Origin: an uncultured Chloroflexota bacterium
GTDB taxonomy: Bacteria; Chloroflexota; Limnocylindria; Limnocylindrales; Limnocylindraceae
Direction of reading: 5' to 3'
Length of the DNA: 8,865 nt
Assembly (NCBI GenBank): GCA_903938075.1
Contig: CAJABS010000064.1
Span: forward strand, 1-8,865
Shown: positions 1-6,156 of the stretch, piece after piece
Layout: every line of letters begins with the position of its first letter
Position numbering within the stretch: position 1 is the stretch's first letter
The notes under the pieces: generated by a model
What the model was told of the DNA's origin: nothing
The model's database searches: none
The model's input: only the letters and a program-made list of their open reading frames with translations
Translations under genes and position numbers: made by a program

Positions 1-263
1 GCCTTGATGACAAGTCGAAGCTCTGGAAGTTTGCTCCGGGCGACGTTGCCGAACGCGAACACTGGAGCGACTACATGGAGGCGTACGAGGAGGCGATTGA
101 GCGCACCAGCACCGACGATGCCCCGTGGTACGTGACCCCTGCAGATAAGAAGTGGTATCGCGACTTGGTGATCTCGCAGATCATCGTCGACACGCTCAAG
201 GATCTCAACATGCAGTTCCCGAAGCCAGCGAGCGGACTCGACTCGATCGTTATCCCCGACTAG
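1..263 (+). CDS. ppk2: Polyphosphate kinase 2 family protein, C-terminal fragment
   Basis: Only the last 86 codons are present. The first complete codon begins at base 3 and the stop is TAG at 261-263. The fragment has the usual ending of PPK2-family proteins: a W-K-F stretch, then D-V-A-E-R-E-x-W and D-Y-M-E-A-Y-E, the block R-T-S-T-x-x-A-P-W-Y-V, and A-D-K-K-W-Y-R-D. PPK2 enzymes are cytoplasmic P-loop kinases that transfer phosphate between polyphosphate and nucleotides. The wording of this tail resembles the nucleotide-phosphorylating (class II/III-like) branch more than class I, but the Walker A and B motifs lie outside the window, so the class and substrate cannot be fixed. The gene converges on the minus-strand cluster and ends inside a shared hairpin. 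Confidence 0.85.
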   Translation, partial: LDDKSKLWKFAPGDVAEREHWSDYMEAYEEAIERTSTDDAPWYVTPADKKWYRDLVISQIIVDTLKDLNMQFPKPASGLDSIVIPD

Positions 264-278
264 CCCGCCTGCGGGCTA
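261..278. terminator. Hairpin shared by two convergent genes
   Basis: The sequence reads TAGCCCGC-CT-GCGGGCTA, a perfect inverted repeat of 8 bp. With a realistic 4-nt loop it forms a 7-bp stem. The left arm begins with the TAG stop of the PPK2 gene and the right arm ends with the complement of the TAG stop of the MORN gene, so both stop codons lie in the stem. It is followed by only a short T run on the plus strand (ACTTT) and none on the minus strand. It is read as a compact two-way terminator without strong U-tracts. Confidence 0.55.
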
Positions 279-500
279 CTTTCCGAAATTCGTGCTCTTC
301 ACCAGGTCGCCACTGCGCGTAAAGGTGCACCACACGCCAACCTGACGGCCGCGATTAAAGCTGCCGGAACGCATCAGGCTGCCGTCGAGACGAAAAAACT
401 TCCATGCACCATGCAGTTCGCCACCAAGGCGCTGTCCGCGGGCTTTCACTGTGCCGTCGCCGTACTTGATGATTTCGCGAACGGGCTTTGCGGCCTCCAT
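276..500 (-). CDS. Small MORN-repeat protein (YwqK/MORN_2-like)
   Basis: This 74-residue protein has no signal peptide or membrane segment. Residues about 26-70 hold MORN_2-type units: G-E-L-H-G-x-W-K-F-F-R-x-D-G-S-L, then G-S-F-N-R-G-R-Q-V-G-V-W, then F-x-x-x-G-x-L. Such units are short beta hairpins found in proteins often annotated as YwqK-family antitoxins, but no partner toxin is visible, so an antitoxin role is not supported here. The ATG lies 2 bp after the TAA of msrAB (TAA-CC-ATG) and there is no good Shine-Dalgarno sequence before it, which suggests translation by re-initiation from msrAB. The product is probably cytoplasmic and its function is unknown. Confidence 0.72.
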   Translation of the reverse strand: MEAAKPVREIIKYGDGTVKARGQRLGGELHGAWKFFRLDGSLMRSGSFNRGRQVGVWCTFTRSGDLVKSTNFGK

Positions 501-502
501 GG

Positions 503-1444
503 TTACTTCGGCTCGAGCACCAGCGAGACGCTGTTAATGCACCAGCGCTGATCGGTTGGCACGTCATACCCTTCGCCCTCAAACACGTGGCCCATGTGCG
601 AGCCGCACTTGGCGCAGCGCACCTCGGTGCGAATGCGTGGGGCGAGTGATCGATCTTCGATCAGTTCAACAGCGTCGTCTGACGATGGCTTATAGAACGA
701 CGGCCAACCGCAACCGGAGTGGAACTTGTTCTCGCTGCGGAAGAGCTCGTTGCCACAGGCCTTGCACTTGTAGACGCCCACCGTTTCGGTATCGGTGTAC
801 TCCCCAACGAATGGCGCTTCAGTCTCGGCGCGGCGCAACACCTCAAACGAGAGTTGGTCGAGGCGGGCACGTAGCTCCTCCTCGTTGATCTCAATCGGAT
901 AGGCGCCGCTCACCTTGATATCGGACCATGCGTCCGATGGGAAGGGCACGCCTGTTTGGCTGTGGCAGTCGTACCCCTTCGGGTTCTTCTCGAGGTAGCG
1001 CTGGTGGTACTCCTCGGCCGCCCAGAAGGTCATGCCGTCGGCGGAGAGGACCTCGCTCACGATCGGGCCGTTGCCTGCAGCGGCCAGCGCCGCGCCGTAG
1101 AGCTTGAAGCCGGATTCAATCGCCTCGCGCTGGTTGTCGTTCGTGAAGTACACGGCGCTGCGGTACTGCGAGCCAACATCGCCACCCTGGCGGTTGAGCG
1201 ACGTGGGGTCGTGCATGGTGAGGAACTCCTCGAGGAGTCGGCGATACGAGATCTTCTGGTTGTCGAAGACGACCTTCACCATCTCGGCGTGACCGGTGCT
1301 GCCAGTGCAGACCTGCTCGTAGGTGGGTGACTCGGCGTGGCCGCCCATGTAGCCAACGGCGGTTTCGGTAACGCCCGGCATCTGCCAGAAGCGGCGATCA
1401 GCCCCCCAGAAGCAGCCAGTGGCGAAGTAGGCAGTTTCAATCAT
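503..1444 (-). CDS. msrAB: Fused peptide methionine sulfoxide reductase MsrA-MsrB
   Basis: This 313-residue cytoplasmic enzyme reduces both S- and R-methionine sulfoxide in proteins and peptides, normally with electrons from thioredoxin. The MsrA domain (about 1-165) has the G-C-F-W-G motif with catalytic Cys11, the G-H-A-E motif with Glu54, H-D-P-T-S-L-N-R-Q-G-G-D-V-G-S-Q-Y-R-S at 79-96, and the likely resolving Cys160 in G-Y-D-C-H. The MsrB domain (about 188-313) has zinc ligands Cys227/Cys230 (C-K-A-C) and Cys277/Cys280 (C-A-K-C), the S-G-C-G-W-P-S-F block with Cys245 as likely resolving residue, and catalytic Cys302 in R-W-C-I-N-S. All key residues are present. The order is A then B, with no thioredoxin domain or signal peptide. 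The start fits because GCFWG follows at the usual distance. No Shine-Dalgarno sequence is visible. Confidence 0.97.
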   Translation of the reverse strand: MIETAYFATGCFWGADRRFWQMPGVTETAVGYMGGHAESPTYEQVCTGSTGHAEMVKVVFDNQKISYRRLLEEFLTMHDPTSLNRQGGDVGSQYRSAVYFTNDNQREAIESGFKLYGAALAAAGNGPIVSEVLSADGMTFWAAEEYHQRYLEKNPKGYDCHSQTGVPFPSDAWSDIKVSGAYPIEINEEELRARLDQLSFEVLRRAETEAPFVGEYTDTETVGVYKCKACGNELFRSENKFHSGCGWPSFYKPSSDDAVELIEDRSLAPRIRTEVRCAKCGSHMGHVFEGEGYDVPTDQRWCINSVSLVLEPK

Positions 1445-1450
1445 GGGCGT

Positions 1451-1456
1451 AGTGTG
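1451..1456 (-). promoter_or_regulatory. Possible -10 element of a leaderless msrAB transcript
   Basis: The minus strand reads CACACT, then 6 nt, then the ATG of msrAB. It matches TATAAT at only three positions, but its placement resembles the hexamers before three other genes here that lack a Shine-Dalgarno sequence. This is the weakest member of that set. Confidence 0.25.
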
Positions 1457-1468
1457 CCACGACCGAAA

Positions 1469-2968
1469 CTAGTAGCGCAGCCCCTCAAGGCTAATGATGC
1501 TGGTGTTCCATCCATCCCAGCACGCACCCGGCCAGGCGTATTCAAACGCGGTTCGGTCTTGGGTTCCGACGCCGACAAGGTGAAGGTATCCATCGTTACC
1601 GTGCGCGTAATCAATCAGGTAACTCGAGCCTTTCTGGTACACGCTGGAGCAGATCACTGACCAAATGGATTCGTTGTGCTTGAAGTTCCACACCTCAGTC
1701 GCCGTCTTCGTCGCAAGATTGATGGCGTACTTCCGTGGCGCGCTGTAGGTGTGGTTGTCGCCGGCTGGCGAGTGGTTGAAGCTCTGGTAGCCGTTATCGA
1801 AGAGCATGAGTTTGCCATCTGGCGTGATTGAGACCGCGTGCTGGCCGATCGGCGCAATGCTTCCAGGTGCCATCGTCAGCGCGTACGCCATCAGTGATGG
1901 ATAGGTCGCCCAGGCCTTACTGAGGTCACCAAGGATCCACTTGATCTGCTTGTCGTTGTAACCGATGCCGATCACGAAGTCTTCACGACCAGAGATGACC
2001 AACGTGTTTTGCGCTGCCCAATACGTTGAGGCATTGATGTGTAGCCAATCGTCGCCGTCGCGCACAAAAGCTGACGGATCATCGCCTCCGGCGACCATCG
2101 CATCGCGCACGATTTGCGTGATGTTCCAGCGGTCGAGAATCGCACCAGACTTGTTGATCTCGAAGATGGTGGACTCAACGTGCACTGCGCCATCGACTGT
2201 AATGTTGGGTTCAATGAGCAAACCGACCTTCCCAAGGTCGTAATTGTGGTGGAAGCCCCACACACCTTCGCTCGCGTAATCGGCGACTTCGGTAAGCGAA
2301 CCAGTCATGTCCATGCGAAAGAGCTTGCTCCCAGCACTGTAGCCCTCGCTGTTGTCGAGATAGATTGATCCGTTCCAGAAGTAGGCGCCCTGTGAGTTCA
2401 TGCCCGGTCGACCTGTCCAGCGCACATTTCCGTCAATGTCAAGGATCATTGGTCCAAGACCGCTATTGAGATGCTTCACCAGCATGTAGCTGTAGTCGAG
2501 CGGGACAGACTTGTTGCGGGGCGTTACGTCAACCCGCGTTGCCGCGCTGAAGTATTCCGAATAGGGAGCGGTCAGCATTCGCACAGTGGTTGTGATCGCC
2601 TTTCGATAGATCTGCTTCACGGTGATGCGCACCGTGTTGTTGTAGCCGGGGTAGAGGCCGAAGATCGGAATCGTGGCCTCTTTCACGCGTGAACCGAGCT
2701 TGCGCTGCGCCACGAGATACGCCTTGGAGTAGGTGACGCTGATCGCCTTCGCCGTGCTCCCAGTTTTCGGCACGATCGTGAAGGTGATGTACTGCAAGAG
2801 TGACGAAGGAATGCCACGGAGCACGACCTGCCCAACGAATTCGCTTGAGACTGTTGCGCTGCGCAGGGTGAGGCCTGCGGCGGCCTCAGCCGTTGCTGGC
2901 GCCGCCAGTGCGGAGATGGCAAGGGCCAGCGAGGTAACGAAGGCAGCAAAGGTGGTCTTGGCGGGCAT
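1469..2968 (-). CDS. Secreted arylsulfotransferase (AssT-like) family protein
   Basis: This 499-residue protein has a Sec signal peptide (Lys4, hydrophobic run about 8-22, likely cleavage near A-T-A-E-A). Residues about 30-135 look like the Ig-like N-terminal domain of arylsulfotransferases, ending in G-L-Y-P-G-Y-N-N-T-V. The rest resembles the beta-propeller domain. Expected histidines are seen in F-H-H-N-Y-D (240/241), D-W-L-H-I-N (310) and G-Q-H-A (377, candidate sulfo-accepting histidine), with Arg328 in I-S-G-R-E and D-N-G at 391-393. The His310-Arg328 spacing of 18 equals that of the E. coli active-site pair His356/Arg374. Known members move sulfate between phenols without PAPS, but substrates are unknown here. 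The protein has no sorting signal or C-terminal anchor. It starts 10 bp after the carboxypeptidase stop and has no Shine-Dalgarno sequence. Another role for the propeller is possible. Confidence 0.8.
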   Translation of the reverse strand: MPAKTTFAAFVTSLALAISALAAPATAEAAAGLTLRSATVSSEFVGQVVLRGIPSSLLQYITFTIVPKTGSTAKAISVTYSKAYLVAQRKLGSRVKEATIPIFGLYPGYNNTVRITVKQIYRKAITTTVRMLTAPYSEYFSAATRVDVTPRNKSVPLDYSYMLVKHLNSGLGPMILDIDGNVRWTGRPGMNSQGAYFWNGSIYLDNSEGYSAGSKLFRMDMTGSLTEVADYASEGVWGFHHNYDLGKVGLLIEPNITVDGAVHVESTIFEINKSGAILDRWNITQIVRDAMVAGGDDPSAFVRDGDDWLHINASTYWAAQNTLVISGREDFVIGIGYNDKQIKWILGDLSKAWATYPSLMAYALTMAPGSIAPIGQHAVSITPDGKLMLFDNGYQSFNHSPAGDNHTYSAPRKYAINLATKTATEVWNFKHNESIWSVICSSVYQKGSSYLIDYAHGNDGYLHLVGVGTQDRTAFEYAWPGACWDGWNTSIISLEGLRY

Positions 2969-2975
2969 GGCGAGG

Positions 2976-2981
2976 AGTCTA
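2976..2981 (-). promoter_or_regulatory. Possible -10 element of a leaderless AssT-like transcript
   Basis: The minus strand reads TAGACT, then 7 nt, then ATG. The hexamer fits TAnnnT (4 of 6 to TATAAT). Its first three bases are the TAG stop codon of the upstream carboxypeptidase gene. No purine-rich ribosome site lies between it and the ATG. Confidence 0.35.
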
Positions 2982-4559
2982 GCGGCGTTCGATTCTCACG
3001 TCATCAACCGCCACCTCAACGAGGCTTGCACGTCCAACGTCGCCCGCGCCAATCACCACACGAACCACTTGATTCGCCCAGGCGGTAAGTGAGACGCGAA
3101 CTTGGGTGTATGCCGCGTAGCGATAGCGCGAGGCAGCGAGGCGCTGATGCACAAGCGTGCGGGTGCCGTCTTCGGCCTCGATCCAGACCCGGAACCAGTC
3201 GGCCGAGGTCGCCGTGGCGCCGTACGAGAACGAGGCGTTGAAGACAAGATCGCCAGGGTCAGCACCGAGGGTGATCTGCGGTGAGCGCGCGGTGGTGATG
3301 CCGTCAAGGTCGTAGCTGTTGGCGTAGCGGCCGGCGAGCGCGCCCGTGACAAGCGCGCGATAGCCTGACGCCGCGTCGCCGAGCTGCATGGTTCGTGTGC
3401 CGATGCGCACGCGTGCGGGATCACCTCGCTCAAAACGACCGCTCGTTGCGGTGTCGGTGCCATACGGGTTCACCGCCCACCCTGCCGAGCGTTCAAAGTC
3501 ATCGAAGCGTGGGCCGCAGCGGCGCTCGGCGAGGCCTGCAGCGTCGGCGGGACAGGCTGCCTGTCCAATGAGCCAGAGGATGGCTGGGCGATTTCCGGCG
3601 ACCTCCGCCGCCATCACCTCGGCGCTCGGGTAGAAGCGCGACACCTCTCCGGTGTACTCGCCGATCTCCATGAGGATGCTCGGCACTTTATAGGTGTAGT
3701 GCATCCAGTCGGTTGAGGTGCCACCGGTTGGTGTGTATCGCGCTGGGGCGTAGTTGTTTCGCGCCGCCATGCCTGCAACAAGCTCGTTCATCGTCATGCG
3801 GTCATCAATCGTCATCACGGGGATTCCTGCGGCACGGGGAAAGATTGGCCACGCCACAAACCGCCCAGCTGCGTGTAGGGAGAGGTAGATCGCAATGCGT
3901 TGTGTACCCCCGGAAGCGCGCGAGATCACGAAGTCGCGCAAGGCGCTGCTCTCTGGCGCTGAGAATCGTGCGGGACCCGCATACATGCGTGATGTGGGAC
4001 TACGAACGGTAATGCTGCAGCAGCCCCAATAGGCACTGTAGTTGCGATTGAGGTCGGTGCCGATTGATGTAGATCTCGGGGTCGGTTGACGATTCTTTCG
4101 CCAGTTCAGGCCACCTGCAACCGAGAGGTCGTAATCAAGACCATCTGGATTCATTGCAACAACCACCCACGTCACCGTGGAGTCAACCAGGTTGGCGATT
4201 GATGGATCGGTAGCGTATCCATCAACGAGTGCCGTAATCGTGTCGAGCGCCTGGGCGACCGTGACGTGTTCGTTTCCGTGATGCAGCGCATCAATGAGCA
4301 CCTCTGGCTCGCCCTCATCGACCAGAACGCTGTCTGAAATCTTTACGACATAGAGCTGCCGGCCTTCGTAGCTGCTCCCGATCGACTGCACATCAACAAT
4401 GTCGGGGTGCGCCGCTTCCACCGCGAGAATCTCACTTTCGATCTGCGCATACGTTTTGTAGGGCGCCGGCCACGAGTCACTCGCTTGAGCCGTTGGTGCC
4501 GAACTTGCCAGCACAGAGCCAATCACGAGGGCTGCGAAGAGTTGAAGGTGGCGGGTCAT
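2979..4559 (-). CDS. Secreted zinc carboxypeptidase, peptidase family M14
   Basis: This 526-residue protein has a signal peptide (about 1-27, cleavage likely after A-Q-A). The catalytic domain (about 35-335) has the zinc ligands His94 and Glu97 (H-H-G-N-E) and His229 (S-L-H-A-A-G). Substrate-binding Arg157 lies in W-R-K-N-R and Asn171/Arg172 in D-L-N-R-N, and the general base is Glu298 (I-L-M-E-I-G). It removes C-terminal residues from peptides outside the cell, and the layout is like bacterial carboxypeptidase T. Cys180/Cys181 follow a Tyr-Trp-Gly and Cys336/Cys348 may pair. Residues about 350-526 form a jelly-roll-like domain (starting F-D-D-F-E, ending V-D-D-V-R-I), as in actinobacterial relatives. 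GTG at 4562 would add one residue; ATG at 4559 is preferred because of the hexamer before it. No Shine-Dalgarno sequence is visible. Confidence 0.93.
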   Translation of the reverse strand: MTRHLQLFAALVIGSVLASSAPTAQASDSWPAPYKTYAQIESEILAVEAAHPDIVDVQSIGSSYEGRQLYVVKISDSVLVDEGEPEVLIDALHHGNEHVTVAQALDTITALVDGYATDPSIANLVDSTVTWVVVAMNPDGLDYDLSVAGGLNWRKNRQPTPRSTSIGTDLNRNYSAYWGCCSITVRSPTSRMYAGPARFSAPESSALRDFVISRASGGTQRIAIYLSLHAAGRFVAWPIFPRAAGIPVMTIDDRMTMNELVAGMAARNNYAPARYTPTGGTSTDWMHYTYKVPSILMEIGEYTGEVSRFYPSAEVMAAEVAGNRPAILWLIGQAACPADAAGLAERRCGPRFDDFERSAGWAVNPYGTDTATSGRFERGDPARVRIGTRTMQLGDAASGYRALVTGALAGRYANSYDLDGITTARSPQITLGADPGDLVFNASFSYGATATSADWFRVWIEAEDGTRTLVHQRLAASRYRYAAYTQVRVSLTAWANQVVRVVIGAGDVGRASLVEVAVDDVRIERR

Positions 4560-4566
4560 CACGTTC

Positions 4567-4572
4567 AGTATG
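4567..4572 (-). promoter_or_regulatory. Possible -10 element of a leaderless carboxypeptidase transcript
   Basis: The minus strand reads TG-CATACT, then 7 nt, then the ATG at 4559. The hexamer matches TATAAT at four of six positions. There is no recognisable -35: that position falls in the terminator hairpin of the preceding gene. It lies in the 78-bp gap after paralog A. Confidence 0.35.
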
Positions 4573-4587
4573 CACCCAGAAACAGCA

Positions 4588-4613
4588 CCACCCCCACCCG
4601 TAGGTGGAGGCGG
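4588..4613 (-). terminator. Terminator hairpin after ELWxxDGT paralog A
   Basis: On the minus-strand RNA an 11-bp stem closes around a 4-nt loop, including two G-U pairs. Read as plus-strand RNA those two pairs become C-A mismatches, so the structure is built for minus-strand transcripts. It begins 24 nt after the stop of paralog A and is followed by a weak T-rich stretch (TGCTGTTTCT). Its core closely matches the hairpin at 8433-8463. Confidence 0.65.
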
Positions 4614-4637
4614 CGCGTATCTACAAACGAACGAGCG

Positions 4638-6107
4638 TTACTTCGCGATTGAGCCCTTGCGTAGGCGCAGCCCCACACCCGCGACCGCCGTAAGTGCCGC
4701 AAGGAGCACGAGCGCTGTGCTCCACACCGAGCCGTCGCGGTTGGTGCCTGGCAGCAACGGATCAAAGAACGCCACCTCGTAGCCGTATTCGGCATTGCCC
4801 ATGTACGTAAAGGCGCGGTCACCCAGGAAGACAATCGGCGTGTTGCACTCACAGCCGGCGTATGGGCTCGTGCCCGTTGTTGTTACCGCTTCCACTGTGC
4901 TCGCGGCGGTGCCGGTTGTCTGGAATAACGTCCAGCTCGATCCATTGTTTGCGCTAAAGAAGATCACGCCGTCGTGCTCCACGAAGCCAAACGGATACGC
5001 ACCATCTGACCCCGGCAGAATATCGATCACCATTTCCGTCGTTGTGCCGTTCGTGCGCCAGAGTTCGTATCCGACCGCTCCGGCATTTGCGGTGAAGTAA
5101 AGCCAGTCACCGATTGCCCTGAGCTGCTGGGGACTCGACGAATTGATGCCTGGGGTGATGTCCGAAACGAGCTGCAATCCATCCGTCTCGCTAAGGCTCC
5201 AGAGTTCCATGCCGGTCTCATCGGTGAAGGCGGTGAAATACACCGTTCCGTTGACCTCTGTGAATTGTCCTGGGTCGCTGTTACCGACGCCCACGTTAAT
5301 GTCAAACACTTCTAGGTCTATTCCGTCGGTCCCAAAAAGCTCCCAGCCAACGGTAGGCGAGTAGGCCCGAAAGAGAAGGATGTCGTACGCGGCAGAAGCA
5401 AACAACTCTTGTGGGTTAGATCCTTCGCCAGGCGTCTCATTGATGTTGGCCGCCAACGAGGTGCCTGATTCGCTGGAGCGCCATAGCTCGTAACCATCCG
5501 TACCATTGTTTGCCGTGTAGAAGACTTGTGCGCCGAGTTTTGTGAAGCCACTTGGGTATGAATCACCCGTTGGGTTGATGTCGTACACCATGCCCCCCTC
5601 GACGTCGTTGTACAGATACGGCTCAATGCCGTCGGTGCCATTGGTGGCCCTGAACCAAAGCTGGTCGCCCACAACGCGGGCTTCGCTAAATCCACCGCTC
5701 CCTGTTGGGTTGATGTCCACCTCTTCGCACCCGTTGATCTCGCCGTTCGTTCGATACATCTCCGAATCGCCGTTCGTTGCCTGGAAATAGAGATGGTCGC
5801 CATAAACAATAAGGTTGTACGGGCCCGAGCTTTCACCTGCGTCGGTATCGATATCGCATACGAGTTCTGTTCCAACGTGGGTGGCGTCGGGCGCACCGTC
5901 GGTTCGCCAGAGCTCTTGTCCGTGTGTTCCATCGTTCGCTGCGAAGAAGATCTTCCCCGCAAACGAAATGAGTTCGTAAGGGTTCGAGTTTTCGGCCATT
6001 GGCCGAAGGTCGATCTGCTGAAGGGTTGGCGGCGTTGCGCCGCGCACCGGAATTGCCGCAACAAGCAGCAGGGCGAGGGCAAGGGTCAGTGAGCGCTTAG
6101 CGGGCAT
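4638..6107 (-). CDS. ELWxxDGT-repeat surface protein A with C-terminal LPGTN anchor-like signal
   Basis: This is a 489-residue secreted protein. The signal peptide spans about 1-23 (M-P-A-K-R, then a leucine/alanine core, cleavage near P-V-R-G). Residues about 43-446 hold nine ELWxxDGT-type units of 45-51 residues, centred near 65, 116, 162, 207, 256, 301, 348, 393 and 443. Good copies are Q-E-L-W-R-T-D-G and Y-E-L-W-R-T-N-G. The family is thought to form beta-propeller-like folds and its role is unknown. The last unit is preceded by C-E-C (419-421). The end is L-P-G-T-N (452-456), a hydrophobic segment and the tail R-L-R-K-G-S-I-A-K, as in cell-wall sorting signals but with Asn in place of Gly. 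ATG at 6107 was chosen over TTG at 6125 because TGGAG lies 8 nt before it and the signal peptide then starts like paralog B. It has extra cysteines at 84 and 127. Confidence 0.9.
   Translation of the reverse strand: MPAKRSLTLALALLLVAAIPVRGATPPTLQQIDLRPMAENSNPYELISFAGKIFFAANDGTHGQELWRTDGAPDATHVGTELVCDIDTDAGESSGPYNLIVYGDHLYFQATNGDSEMYRTNGEINGCEEVDINPTGSGGFSEARVVGDQLWFRATNGTDGIEPYLYNDVEGGMVYDINPTGDSYPSGFTKLGAQVFYTANNGTDGYELWRSSESGTSLAANINETPGEGSNPQELFASAAYDILLFRAYSPTVGWELFGTDGIDLEVFDINVGVGNSDPGQFTEVNGTVYFTAFTDETGMELWSLSETDGLQLVSDITPGINSSSPQQLRAIGDWLYFTANAGAVGYELWRTNGTTTEMVIDILPGSDGAYPFGFVEHDGVIFFSANNGSSWTLFQTTGTAASTVEAVTTTGTSPYAGCECNTPIVFLGDRAFTYMGNAEYGYEVAFFDPLLPGTNRDGSVWSTALVLLAALTAVAGVGLRLRKGSIAK
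4770..5981 (-). repeat. ELWxxDGT repeat array of paralog A
   Basis: Nine coding units of 45-51 residues follow one another. Their pattern is: hydrophobic strand (L-Y-F or V-F-Y type), A-N-N/D-G, then E-L-W-R-x-x-G, then a strand ending D-I. The units have drifted widely at both protein and DNA level, unlike those in paralog B, so this array appears older. The last unit, before LPGTN, is degenerate. Confidence 0.8.
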
Positions 6108-6115
6108 GGGCAGGG

Positions 6116-6120
6116 CTCCA
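6116..6120 (-). promoter_or_regulatory. Ribosome binding site deciding the start of paralog A
   Basis: TGGAG on the minus strand lies 8 nt before the ATG at 6107. It supports that ATG over the upstream in-frame TTG at 6125, which would place the motif inside the coding region. Confidence 0.6.
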
Positions 6121-6141
6121 GTCAACTGGCCGCACAGCGGC
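6118..6141. other. Two adjacent small inverted repeats before paralog A
   Basis: The 49-bp gap between the SRAP gene and paralog A holds two inverted repeats. One is CCAGT-CA-ACTGG (6118-6129), which overlaps the first bases of the ribosome site. The other is GCCGC-ACA-GCGGC (6129-6141). The two share one base. They could be a protein-binding site, a structure that hides the ribosome site, or chance in GC-rich DNA. Confidence 0.25.
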
Positions 6142-6156
6142 GGCGTTCCCCGAACC

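Noticed and set aside
276..500. Antitoxin of a toxin-antitoxin pair, as the YwqK-type annotation would suggest
   Set aside because: The neighbours are msrAB and a PPK2 gene; no small toxin-like gene is present. Only the MORN-type repeats can be supported.
503..1330. Several open frames on both strands inside msrAB (for example 556-888 and 956-1330 on the plus strand)
   Set aside because: They are GC-rich shadows of an intact msrAB with all catalytic and zinc-binding residues. None has a recognisable motif.
4588..4613. Hairpin as a transcription-factor operator for the carboxypeptidase gene
   Set aside because: Its pairing is perfect only as minus-strand RNA through G-U pairs and it lies just behind a stop codon, which fits a terminator better than a DNA operator.
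5318..6082. A 254-codon open frame on the minus strand overlapping paralog A
   Set aside because: It lies in another frame of the same strand within a repeat protein whose frame is complete with signal peptide, repeats and anchor. Its translation is rich in Arg/Ser/Thr and low in structure.
6108..6125. TTG start of paralog A at 6125
   Set aside because: The ATG at 6107 has TGGAG upstream and yields an M-P-A-K signal peptide like that of paralog B.
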